Made by a program: the position numbers and the translations under genes. This document shows positions 9,434 through 20,550 of a DNA stretch of 54,194 nt, in pieces; position 1 is the first letter of the stretch; each line of letters starts with the position of its first letter. Location: contig JAUCBJ010001195.1 in NCBI GenBank assembly GCA_032718475.1, positions 1 through 54,194 on the forward strand. The letters are read 5' to 3'. The notes under the pieces are model-generated. The model was not told the DNA's origin and did no database searches. It saw only the letters and a list, made by a program, of their open reading frames with translations. Source of the DNA: Nemertoderma westbladi (Eukaryota > Xenacoelomorpha > Nemertodermatida > Nemertodermatidae).

Positions 9434-12400
9434 ATGAAGATAGCCACATATAATGCAAACTCTGTATGAACGTTATCCAGTGAACACGTGATCTCGACTT
9501 TAGCCAAATCCTGCGACATTATTCTCCTACAGGAGACTTTGTTACCTAAACAGGAACTCCATGTTCTAAAGCAGCTTCACCGTGATTTCTATGCTACGGG
9601 TTCTTCTCCTGTTGATTTCCAAAACGGCATCCTAACCAGTCGTCCTTTTGGGGGTCTGGGAGTTTTGTGGAGAATGACCCATGGTGCTGATTGTATTTAA
9701 GTTATTGATGATTCTGATCCACGGATCATGGTCCTAAAGATTTCTCCCGCGAGTTCTGGGAAAGATTTTATACTTATTAATGTTTACTTACCATTTGAAA
9801 CGTGTGAGAATCTTGATGATTATATGAATTACTTAGCAAAGTTAACCACTATAGTTGAAGCTATCAATCACTATGATATATGCATAGTGGGCGATTTTAA
9901 TTCGCACCCCTCGAGGCGATTCATCGAGGAAATAACTCAATCGTGTTCGGATGTAGGCCTAACAATCCTGGATATATCCAGACTCCCAAGTGATACTCTC
10001 ACTTTCGTCAGCTCTGCCAACAACTCAGTATCATGGTTAGATCACTGCGTATGTTCAGGGAGCATGTGCGATCGGGTGAACAACATTGTTGTTGAGTACT
10101 CAACTACTTTTGACGATCATTTACCTATGATAATCGACATTGATACCTCAAGTTCAATAAATCCTCCCAACTCGAATGAGCAGGAAATACCGGCCCGCTC
10201 AAAGCTGCCTCGCTGGAATAAGGCGACAGATTACCATCTCTCCGGGTACCAGTCTTATACGGGCCTCCTACTCGGGGACTGCGCTATCCCACACGATGCA
10301 CTATCGTGTCAGGACCCTCAATGTGATATCGAGTCACACTGTGCCGATCTGGCAGAATTTGGAGCTCATTGGAACATGCTGCTTCTAGTGTTGGTCTTTT
10401 TATTAACTCCAGAAAGACCAAAATTTTGACAGTTAACTTTGAAAGTCCTCAGCAAGTCTCTGATCAGATGAGCATAAGCTCAAAGGATGGTATGCTTGAG
10501 CATGTGGACGACTTCTGTTACCTGGGATCATGGATCCGGAAGTCAGGTGAGGACCTTCGAATACATAAGGGAAAGGCATGGGCAGCTTTGAATAGGCTTT
10601 CCAGGATTTGGAAGTCACCGAGAATTAATCGGAAACTTAAGGTCCGATTATTTAGAGCAGCAGTAGTTCCAGTACTCCTCTACGGGAGTTCATGCTGGGC
10701 TCTAACTGCTGAGGACACCAAATCTCTGGATGGCACATTCACAAGAATGCTACGCCGGGTTCATTGTGTCAAGTACAATGCACATATCTCCAACCAGACA
10801 CTATATAACATTGGAGGTGTCTCATTGGTTCCCCCAAGCTTGACACTAGAACAAAATCGCCTCCGCTTTGCAGGACATTGCTTTCGCCGTGAGGACCAGC
10901 CAGTGCATAATCTTGTACGTTGGCAGCCTCATGGAGTGAATAAGCATGGTGGACAGCCCATGACTTTCTTGAGACGCATCTTAAAGGACACTGGCCTTGA
11001 AGATGCGGATGATCTAGCAAATGTCATGGGTGAAAGGGAGTTGTGGTGGTGCAATTTTGTTGACAAGCCGGCACTGCATTCTTATAAATGCAGCTGCAAT
11101 GCAGCATGCCGATCCTAGTAGTAGGCAGAATTTTACTCCCGTATAAGGTCATCACTTCTCACAGCTGCAACAACCCATATCCCATTTACAGAGGGTTCCT
11201 CCGACGTGCGAATTGACTCACACAACATCCCTGGTTGGAGTGACGAGGTCGAAAAACTGCACCGAATTGCACGACAGTCATTTCTCTGTTGGTTCTCACT
11301 TGGGAGCCCCCGGGAGGGTCCCCAGTTTCGCCTCATGAGTATATCTAGGGCGCAATTTATACGGCGCCTACGATCGATCAAGCGTAACTCGGATAAGATA
11401 AAAGCGGACTGGATCACAAGACAAGGACTGTTATAAGTTCTGGTCTAACGTGCGTCACATTAACAATCAGCAGGTACCTCTTCCACCTACTGTAGATGGT
11501 GTCTCCGGTGCTTCGGACATAGCTGATATGTGGGGAGTTCATTATGAAGGGGTTTTCAACATGTTCCCGGAGGAGGAGGACTCGCAAGAGGAGGAACCCA
11601 AACCAACATACAAAGACGTGTTTGAACACATTGATTACTCCGCCGACATGATATTCTCCTCCACCGAGTTAACTGAAGCCCTAGCTAAGTTGGAGCGCAA
11701 TAAAGCTGTCGGACCGGATAATCTAACTGCGGAGCATCTAAAATTCGCCAGTGGCCGTATCATTGTCTGCCTATCCTTATTGCTCAGTGCGTGTAATGTA
11801 CATGGGGTTCTCCCAAAGGATCTTATAACGTCAGTTATTTACCCTATAATATAGGATAAATGTGGCGATACTAAGGATAAGTCCATATTGCCGTTAGCAA
11901 TATAATATGTAAACTTTTCGAGCACTTAATTTTAACGCGAATATTTAACTTTTTGTCAACAACAGCCAATCAGTTTGGTTTCAAAAAAGGATGTGGTACT
12001 GAGCTCTGTGCTTACACCATTAAGGAAATTATTAACTATTATTTGAATCATGGTAATAATGTTTATGTATGTTTTCTGGACGCATCTAAAGCATTCGATT
12101 GTGTACAGCATAGTATATTATTTACGAAATTAGTTAAGAGTAAAGTACCAGTTTTTATTATTCGAATTTTATCCTATATGTACGCTCAACAGTCAATGTT
12201 TGTCAGATGGGGGGGATATACCTCCCCCAGTTTTAATTGCACTAATGGTGTTAAACAGGGCAGCCCGATTTCACCTCTTTTATTTAACTTTTTTATTGAT
12301 AACCTAAGTAAAGATTTAACTTCATCCGAGTTAGGTTGTACACTAAATAGCTCAGTTATTAATCACTTGATATACGCTGATGATATTTGCCTCATAACAG

Positions 12401-12962
12401 TAAACCCACATTCGTTACAGTCTCTTGTTAATATTTGTGTAAACTTTGTTAGGATAATAGCATGACCTTCAACGCAAAGAAATCTAAATGTATGTTTTTT
12501 CGTAGTAAATTAAGGAAAGGTACATTTGGCCCGCCGTCCATTAACATAGATTGTAAACAGTTGAGTAATGTTGAATGTTTTAAATACTTAGGGCATATTA
12601 TTTCCAGCGATTTTTCTGACGACTGTGATATATTGGCACAAACTAGACTTTTTTATGCTAGAGCCAATTCCTTGATTAGACGCTTCCGTAACTGTTCTGA
12701 TAAAGTTAAGAAAGTACTGTTTAACAGTTACTGTTCGTCAATCTATTGTTGTGCGTTGTGGTCTGACGTATATTTTTTACAGTCAAGTTTTAACAAACTT
12801 CACACTGCCATTAATAAATCTGTCCGGTCGTTATTTAATATTAAATTATACAATAAGGAGACCGACGAGATTAATAGTGCGAGTCAAATGTTGGTAAATT
12901 TTAATATCCGCTCTCTTAAAGAGATTTTTAGAATATCACTTTTAGTTTGCATATTCGTGTAA
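9434..12962 (+). pseudogene. LINE A ORF2 (endonuclease-reverse transcriptase), copy 1, broken
   Basis: The endonuclease begins at ATG 9434 with YNANS, then the catalytic LLQET, GDFN, WLDH and FDDHLP motifs of the exonuclease-endonuclease-phosphatase fold, which nicks target DNA. The reverse transcriptase includes NKAVGPDN, FLDASKAFD, KQGSPISPLLF and the active-site YADD at 12373-12384. Breaks specific to this copy: TGA at 9467-9469, TAA at 9698-9700 and a one-base loss near 12451. Breaks shared with copy 2: the LINE B insertion 10361-11123, a frame loss near 11415-11445, and TAG at 11852-11854 followed by a damaged ~100-bp stretch. It cannot make a full enzyme. Confidence 0.85.
10361..11123 (+). 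mobile_element. LINE B 3' fragment nested in LINE A copy 1
   Basis: A 5'-truncated non-LTR fragment flanked by a 10-bp target-site duplication, GGCAGAATTT at 10351-10360 and 11124-11133. Removing it rejoins the LINE A frame. It encodes a ~249-codon C-terminal part of a reverse transcriptase (from 10369), with the pattern SSVGLFINSRKTKIL, VDDFCYLGSWI, LLYGSSCWALT and LRFAGHCFRR, typical of RTE-like LINE C-termini. The same element occurs on the minus strand at 37915-38935 with its 3' end at 26310-26425. The assignment to an RTE-like clade is tentative. Confidence 0.85.
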
Positions 12963-13256
12963 ATTTGTCATCTAATTCTGTTTTAATATGTGTTGTACGT
13001 GTACGTACTGTTACTGTTACTGTGTACGTAACACTTGCCGACCATTGTCTACAATGTACGATACTTTTAAGCGGTGCTGTTACTCACGTGCAACTTGACG
13101 CTTTTTATTTCACCTATGTTTCATTTTTTAGACCCATTTTACTTATTGTGCAGAAATTTCCTACCATTAGTGTTTTTATAGATATGGCACTGATATTTAA
13201 TGTATATAATATGAATAGTTGATGCTGAAATAAATAAAATAATAATAATAATAATA

Positions 13257-13788
13257 TAGACTTCGGGAACTAAAGACATCGGGAACTAAAGATTTCGGGA
13301 ACTAAAGATTTCGGGAACTAAAGATTTCGATAACTAAAGACTTCGGGAATAAAGAATTCGGGAAGTGAAGACTTCGGGAACTAAAAACTTCGGGAACTAA
13401 AGAATTCGGGAAGTGAAAATTTCGGGAACTAAAGATTTCGGGAACTAAAGATTTCGGGAACTAAAGACTTCGGGAACTAAAGACTTCGGGAACTAAAGAC
13501 TACGGGAACTAAAGACTTCGGGAACTAAAGACTTTGGGAAGTGAAGACTTTGGGAAGTGAATACATTGGGAACGAAAGACTTCGGGAACTAAAGACTTCG
13601 GGAACTAAAGACTTCGGGAACTAAAGACTTCGGGAACTAAAGACTACGGGAACTAAAGACTTCGGGAACTAAAGACTTTGGGAAGTGAATACATTGGGAA
13701 CGAAAGACTTCGGGAACTAAAGACTTCGGGAACTAAAGACTTCGGGAACTAAAGACTTCGGGAACTAAAGACCCGGAACTAAAGACTG
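13257..13788. repeat. 16-bp minisatellite, right of LINE A copy 1
   Basis: The same GACTTCGGGAACTAAA family as 6268-8165, about 33 units, with GGGAAGTGAATACATT-type variants organised as a higher-order block that is further amplified in the second unit (19223-19848). It is probably the right part of the array that LINE A split. Confidence 0.9.
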
Positions 13789-14487
13789 TAAGAGCGGTTG
13801 CTCTGCACTTTGTGTATAAACAAGGGCACAATCTACTGTATGAGATTGGAATATCTTCCACTATAGATGGATTTCACCCAGTTTACACGGTTACGTCCCA
13901 TAAAGAATAACTATTTGTTTATTTGATTGGCAATTAGGAGCATATTTATTATACACAACATATAAGATAATAATATAGGATTATAAGCGATTAAGGGGTA
14001 GGAAATACCGAAATACAAGGAGATGAATGCAAAATAAGGAATATAATATAAACGGAAGGTATAGGAATACAAAAGTTTAAGTAATAATAGGGGTGACAGT
14101 GTGGTGGGCCTTGATTGGTTAATTAGTAATACGTGATTGTAGCGCAGTTAAGATACCTACCTATTTAGCTAAACAGGGGGGTGAAGGATACAGCTGTTTA
14201 TCTGTATAGAAGAAACCGCTGTAAGTGGGGCCAGCCAATAATGGTCGAATGAATGTGGTGGAGATGAGATATATTGGTTTGTGAAAATATGTTGGGAGAA
14301 TGGACGGTAAGGTAATAATAGATTATTTATTGTTTGAGAGCGACCCGCCACTATATATATATATTAAATAAATGTAAATAAATAAATAACCAAAACAAAA
14401 TTACCGCGACAAATCATTTACTCATAATAGTCATTTGTCCATATTATAACTAACTAATAAATTGGAAACTATACCTACTAGCTAATA
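13789..14487. other. Unique flank inside duplicated unit 1
   Basis: AT-rich sequence after the array (starting TGTAAGAGCGGTTGC), with no gene seen. It is repeated nearly unchanged at 19849-20550. A (TA)n stretch near 14353 differs slightly in length between units. Confidence 0.6.
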
Positions 14488-14922
14488 CATAGCCTCGTTT
14501 AACATTGCCCCATTGCTCATTAGTTAGTTTAACCGCTGTCCTAACCTTTGATCCTCAGATAGTTTAACCGCGGTCCTAACCTTTGTTCCTCAGTTAGTTT
14601 AACCGCGGTCCTAACCTTTTCTCATTAGTTAGTTTAACCGCTGTCATATCTTAACCTTTGTTCCACAGTTACTTTAATCAGTTAGTTTAACCGCTGTCCT
14701 AACCTTTTGTTCCTTAGATTGTTTAACCGGTGTCCTAACCTTTGTTCCACAGCCCTTTTAATTAGTTAGTTTAACCGGTGTTCTAACCTTTGTTCCACAT
14801 TTAGTTTAATCAGTTAGTATTATTATTATTATTATTATCGTACATAATCATCGTAAACGCTGTCCTAACCTTTGTTCCTCAGTTAGTTTAACCGCGGTCC
14901 TAACCTGTGGACCCTGTGGACC
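14488..14922. repeat. ~35-bp minisatellite between the duplicated units
   Basis: About ten degenerate units carry GTTAGTTTAACCGCTGTCC followed by TAACCTTTGTTCCTCA, with shorter partial units and a (TTA)n stretch near 14818-14838. It ends in three CTGTGGACC-like repeats (14905-14930), where the homology of unit 2 starts. This short repeat at the breakpoint may have mediated the duplication. Confidence 0.85.
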
Positions 14923-15392
14923 TTGTGGACCAGTTGGTGAACGAATGTATAATGATTCGGGATAATTCGGATAGGCCAATGGTTACAGTCGGTCGGAATA
15001 ATCGTCCAGTGCAACGTGGTTCGCCAGCGACAGGTGGTCGAACTGCGAGGGTGAAGTCAAAACCTATTTTTGGAAAGTTAACCGGTGTGGATCTAAAGCT
15101 TCGCGGTGCCGTTCGACAATCCTCAATATTCCTTACTCGCCTAGAACTCGGTACACCTACGGATGTAGTTATTGATTATGTCAAGACCAACTTCAATGTA
15201 GATTGTAAATGCGAAGTTATAAGGACCCGATTTGATTCTTACTCCTCTTTTAAGCTTACGTGTACTCAATCTGACACAGCTGTTCTGTTGGACGAATTAT
15301 CGTGTGATAAGTGGCCAGAGAATGCGTTAATTCGTGAGTGGATTGGATCCAATAGTCGTACAACCCGAGTCTCTGTCGCTTCTCTTAAGTAA
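14923..15392 (+). pseudogene. LINE A ORF1, C-terminal part only
   Basis: About 156 codons matching the end of the 376-codon ORF1 of copy 1. They include the C-terminal ORF1 domain (IFLTRLELGTPTDVV, YSSFKLTCT) and end at the same stop. The N-terminal helical region is missing. An ATG at 14907, in the junction repeat, opens the frame by chance. Confidence 0.8.
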
Positions 15393-15428
15393 TCTTCATA
15401 TAGGGCCTACCTAATTAATTAACCATTT

Positions 15429-18400
15429 ATGAAGATAGCCACATATAATGCAAACTCTGTACGAACGTTATCCAGTGAACACGTGATCTCGACTTTAGCC
15501 AAATCCTGCGACATTATTCTCCTACAGGAGACTTTGTTACCTAAACAGGAACTCCATGTTCTAAAGCAGCTTCACCGGGATTTCTATGCTACGGGTTCTT
15601 CTCCTGTTGATTTCCAAAACGGCATCCTAACCAGTCGTCCTTTTGGGGGTCTGGGAGTTTTGTGGAGAATGACCCATGGTGCTGATTGTATTAAAGTTAT
15701 TGATGATTCTGATCCACGGATCATGGTCCTAAAGATTTCTCCCGCGAGTTCTTGGAAAGATTTTACACTTATTAATGTTTACTTACCATTTGAAACGTGT
15801 GAGAATCTTGATGATTATATGAATTACTTAGCAAAGTTAACCACTATAGTTGAAGCTATCAATCACTATGATATATGCATAGTGGGCGATTTAATTCGCA
15901 CCCCTCGAGGCGATTCATCGAGGAAATAACTCAATCGTGTTCGGATGTAGGCCTAACAATCCTGGATATATCCAGACTCCCAAGTGATACTTTCACTTTC
16001 GTCAGCTCTGCCAACAACTCAGTATCATGGTTAGATCACTGCGTATGTTTGTTCAGGGAGCATGTGCGATCGGGTGAACAACATTGTTGTTGAGTACTCA
16101 ACTACTTTCGACGATCATTTACCTATGATAATCGACATTGATACCTCAAGTTCAATAAATCCTCCCAACTCGAATGAGCAGGAAATACCGGCCCGCTCAA
16201 AGCTGCCTCGCTGGAATAAGGCGACAGATTACCATCTCTCCGGGTACCAGTCTTATACGGGCCTCCTACTCGGGGACTGCGCTATCCCACACGATGCACT
16301 ATCGTGTCAGGACCCTCAATGTGATATCGAGTCACACTGTGCCGATCTGGCAGAATTTGGAGCTCATTGGAACATGCTGCTTCTAGTGTTGGTCTTTTTA
16401 TTAACTCCAGAAAGACCAAAATTTTGACAGTTAACTTTGATAGTCCTCAGCAAGTCTCTGATCAGATGAGCATAAGCTCAAAGGATGGTATGCTTGAGCA
16501 TGTGGACGACTTCTGTTACCTGGGATCATGGATCCGGAAGTCAGGTGAGGACCTTCGAATACATAAGGGAAAGGCATGGGCAGCTTTGAATAGGCTTTCC
16601 AGGATTTGGAAGTCACCGAGAATTAATCGGAAACTTAAGGTCCGATTATTTAGAGCAGCAGTAGTTCCAGTACTCCTCTACGGGAGTTCATGCTGGGCTC
16701 TAACTGCTGAGGACACCAAATCTCTGGATGGCACATTCACAAGAATGCTACGCCGGGTTCATTGTGTCAAGTACAATGCACATATCTCCAACCAGACACT
16801 ATATAACATTGGAGGTGTCTCATTGGTTCCCCCAAGCTTGACACTAGAACAAAATCGCCTCCGCTTTGCAGGACATTGCTTTCGCCGTGAGGACCAGCCA
16901 GTGCATAATCTTGTACTTTGGCAGCCTCATGGAGTGAATAAGCATGGTGGACAGCCCATGACTTTCTTGAGACGCATCTTAAAGGACACTGGCCTTGAAG
17001 ATGCGGATGATCTAGCAAATGTCATGGGTGAAAGGGAGTTGTGGTGGTGCAATTTTGTTGACAAGCCGGCACTGCATTCTTATAAATGCAGCTGCAATGC
17101 AGCATGCCGATCCTAGTAGTAGGCAGAATTTTACTCCCGTATAAGGTCATCACTTCTCACAGCTGCAACAACCCATATCCCATTTACAGAGGGTTCCTCC
17201 GACGTGCGAATTGACTCACACAACATCCCTGGTTGGAGTGACGAGGTCGAAAAACTGCACCGAATTGCACGAGAGTCATTTCTCTGTTGGTGCTCACTTG
17301 GGAGCCCCCGGGAGGGTCCCCAGTTTCGCCTCATGAGTATATCTAGGGCGCAATTTATACGGCGCCTACGATCGATCAAGCGTAACTCGGATAAGATAAA
17401 AGCGGACTGGATCACAAGACAAGGACTGTTATAAGTTCTGGTCTAACGTGCGTCACATTAACAATCAGCAGGTACCTCTTCCACCTACTGTAGATGGTGT
17501 CTCCGGTGCTTCGGACATAGCTGATATGTGGGGAGTTCATTATGAAGGGGTTTCCAACATGTTCCCGGAGGAGGAGGACTCGCAAGAGGAGGAACCCAAA
17601 CCAACATACAAAGACGTGTTTGAACACATTGATTACTCCGCCGACATGATATTCTCCTCCACCGAGTTAACTGAAGCCCTAGCTAAGTTGGAGCGCAATA
17701 AAGCTGTCGGACCGGATAATCTAACTGCGGAGCATCTAAAATTCGCCAGTGGCCGTATCATTGTCTGCCTATCCTTATTGCTCAGTGCGTGTAATGTACA
17801 TGGGGTTCTCCCAAAGGATCTTATAACGTCAGTTATTTACCCTATAATATAGGATAAATGTGGCGATACTAAGGATAAGTCCATATTGCCGTTAGCAATA
17901 TAATATGTAAACTTTTCGAGCACTTAATTTTAACGCGAATATTTAACTTTTTGTCAACAACAGCCAATCAGTTTGGTTTCAAAAAAGGATGTGGTACTGA
18001 GCTCTGTGCTTACACCATTAAGGAAATTATTAACTATTATTTGAATCATGGTAATAATGTTTATGTATGTTTTCTGGACGCATCTAAAGCATTCGATTGT
18101 GTACAGCATAGTATATTATTTACGAAATTAGTTAAGAGTAAAGTACCAGTTTTTATTATTCGAATTTTATCCTATATGTACGCTCAGCAGTCAATGTTTG
18201 TCAGATGGGGGGGATATACCTCCCCCAGTTTTAATTGCACTAATGGTGTTAAACAGGGCAGCCCGATTTCACCTCTTTTATTTAACTTTTTTATTGATAA
18301 CCTAAGTAAAGATTTAACTTCATCCGAGTTAGGTTGTACACTAAATAGCTCAGTTATTAATCACTTGATATACGCTGATGATATTTGCCTCATAACAGTA

Positions 18401-18961
18401 AACCCACATTCGTTACAGTCTCTTGTTAATATTTGTGTAAACTTTGCTAAGGATAATAGCATGACCTTCAACGCAAATAAATCTAAATGTATGTTTTTTC
18501 GTAGTAAATTAAGGAAAGGTACATTTGGCCCGCCGTCCATTAACATAGATTGTAAACAGTTGAGTAATGTTGAATGTTTTAAATACTTAGGGCATATTAT
18601 TTCCAGCGATTTTTCTGACGACTGTGATATATTGGCACAAACTAGACTTTTTTATGCTAGAGCCAATTCCTTGATTAGACGCTTCCGTAACTGTTCTGAT
18701 AAAGTTAAGAAAGTACTGTTTAACAGTTACTGTTCGTCAATCTATTGTTGTGCGTTGTGGTCTGACGTATATTTTTTACAGTCAAGGTTTAACGAACTTC
18801 ACACTGCCATTAATAAATCTGTCCGGTCGTTATTTAATATTAAATTATACAATAAGGAGACCGACGAGATTAATAGTGCGAGTCAAATGTTGGTAAATTT
18901 TAATATCCGCTCTCTTAAAGAGATTTTTAGAATATCACTTTTAGTTTGCATATTCGTGTAA
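15429..18961 (+). pseudogene. LINE A ORF2, copy 2, broken
   Basis: The endonuclease start (YNANSVR, LLQET) is free of the two nonsense codons of copy 1. However, a base is missing in the GDFN motif near 15891 and four extra bases (TTGT) lie near 16048. LINE B interrupts it at 16359-17121, and the frame loss and the TAG at 17850-17852 are shared with copy 1. The reverse-transcriptase core and C-terminus (17951-18961, YADD at 18371-18382) form one open stretch of about 336 codons, better preserved than in copy 1. Confidence 0.85.
16359..17121 (+). mobile_element. LINE B 3' fragment nested in LINE A copy 2
   Basis: Same 763-bp fragment and same 10-bp target-site duplication as in copy 1 (GGCAGAATTT at 16349-16358 and 17122-17131). 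The identical insertion site proves the insertion predates the segmental duplication. Confidence 0.85.
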
Positions 18962-19222
18962 ATTTGTCATCTAATTATGTTTTAATATGTGTACGTAACA
19001 CTTGCCGACCATTGTCTACAATGTACGATACTTTTAAGCGGTGGTGTTACTCACGTGCAACTTGACGCTTTTTATTTCACCTATGTTTCATTTTTTAGAC
19101 CCATTTTACTTATTGTGCAGAAATTTCCTACCATTAGTGTTTTTATAGATATGGCACTGATATTTAATGTATATAATATGAATATTTGATGCTGAAATAA
19201 ATTAAATAATAATAATAATAAT

Positions 19223-19848
19223 ATAGACTTCGGGAACTAAAGACATCGGGAACTAAAGATTTCGGGAACTAAAGATTTCGGGAACTAAAGATTTCGATAA
19301 CTAAAGACTTCGGGAATAAAGAATTCGGGAAGTGAAGACTTCGGGAACTAAAAACTTCGGGAACTAAAGAATTCGGGAAGTGAAAATTTCGGGAACTAAA
19401 GATTTCGGGAACTAAAGATTTCGGGAACTAAAGACTACGGGAACTAAAGACTTCGGGAACTAAAGACTTTGGGAAGTGAATACATTGGGAACGAAAGACT
19501 TCGGGAACTAAAGAATTCGGGAAGTGAAAATTTCGGGAACTAAAGATTTCGGGAACTAAAGATTTCGGGAACTAAAGACTACGGGAACTAAAGACTTCGG
19601 GAACTAAAGACTTTGGGAAGTGAATACATTGGGAACGAAAGACTTCGGGAACTAAAGACTACGGGAACTAAAGACTTCGGGAACTAAAGACTTCGGGAAC
19701 TAAAGACTACGGGAACTAAAGACTTCGGGAACTAAAGACTTTGGGAAGTGAATACATTGGGAACGAAAGACTTCGGGAACTAAAGACTTCGGGAACTAAA
19801 GACTTCGGGAACTAAAGACTTCGGGAACTAAAGACCCGGAACTAAAGA
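19223..19848. repeat. 16-bp minisatellite, right of LINE A copy 2
   Basis: Counterpart of 13257-13788 but about 95 bp longer. A block containing GTGAATACATTGGGAACG is repeated three times here and twice in unit 1, so the array has changed copy number since the duplication. Confidence 0.9.
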
Positions 19849-20550
19849 CTGTAAGAGCGGTTGCTCTGCACTTGTGTATAAACAAGGGCACAATCTACTG
19901 TATGAGATTGGAATATCTTCCACTATAGATGGATTTCACCCAGTTTACACGGTTACGTCCCATAAAGTAGAACTATTTGTTTAATTGATTGGCAATTAGG
20001 AGCATATTTATTATAGACAATATATAAGATAATAATACAGGATTATAAGCGATTAAGGGGTAGGAAATACCGAAATACAAGGAGATGAATGCAAAATAAG
20101 GAATATAATATAAACGGAAGGTATAGGAATACTAAAGTTTAAGTAATAATAGGGGTGACAGTGTGGTGGGCCTTGATTGCTTAATGAGTAATACGTGATT
20201 GTAGCGCAGTTAAGATACCTACCTATTTAGCTAATCAGGGGTGAAGGATACAGCTGTTTATCTGTATAGAAGAAACCGCTGTAAGTGGGGCCAGCCAATA
20301 ATGGTCGAATGAATGTGGTGGAGATGAGATATATTAGTTTGTGAAAATATGTCGGGAGAATGGACGGTAAGGATAATAATAGATTATTTATTGTTTGAGA
20401 GCGACCCGACACTATATATATATATATTAAATAAATGTAAATAAATAAATAACCAAAACAAAATTACCGCGACAAATCATTTACTCATAATAGTCATCTG
20501 TCCATATTATAACTAACTAATAAATTGGAAACTATACCTACTAGCTAATA
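19849..20550. other. Unique flank inside duplicated unit 2
   Basis: Counterpart of 13789-14487 with scattered single-base differences. No gene is seen. Confidence 0.6.

Larger units (their letters stand above)
8166..13256 (+). mobile_element. LINE A copy 1, CR1/Jockey-group non-LTR retrotransposon (dead)
   Basis: It runs from the end of the 16-bp array to an AATAAATAAAATAATAAT-type tail. The order is a short 5' UTR (with three CTGCTGTAC motifs at 8168-8212), intact ORF1, then ORF2 with an AP-endonuclease and a reverse transcriptase. ORF2 is broken by nonsense codons, frameshifts and a 763-bp LINE B fragment. The element sits inside the 16-bp minisatellite. Its part from 8928 on, plus downstream flank to 14487, is duplicated as 14923-20550. 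Confidence 0.85.
8928..14487. repeat. Tandem segmental duplication, unit 1
   Basis: Near-identical to 14923-20550, offset about 5995-5999 bp up to the LINE tail and then larger because the minisatellite is longer in unit 2. The homology begins at TTGTGGACCAG inside LINE A ORF1 and ends at CTAGCTAATA. It includes LINE A, the nested LINE B piece, the 16-bp array and ~700 bp of unique flank. Extension far past the LINE tail shows this is duplication of a chromosomal segment, not two separate retrotranspositions. Confidence 0.9.
14923..19222 (+). mobile_element. LINE A copy 2, 5'-incomplete
   Basis: Carries the C-terminal ORF1 piece, ORF2, the nested LINE B fragment and the AATAAT-type tail. It is truncated at its left end by the duplication breakpoint rather than by reverse transcription, because sequence beyond the tail is also duplicated. 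Confidence 0.85.
14923..20550. repeat. Tandem segmental duplication, unit 2
   Basis: Second copy of 8928-14487, with few substitutions and indels. It lacks the LINE A 5' UTR and the first two thirds of ORF1 because the duplication breakpoint lies inside ORF1. Lesions shared with unit 1 show the LINE was already inactive when the segment duplicated. Confidence 0.9.

Noticed and set aside
14923-19222. Copy 2 of LINE A as an independent, 5'-truncated retrotransposition
   Set aside because: The sequence beyond the LINE tail (to 20550) is also duplicated and the nested LINE B site is identical, so a segmental duplication explains it better.
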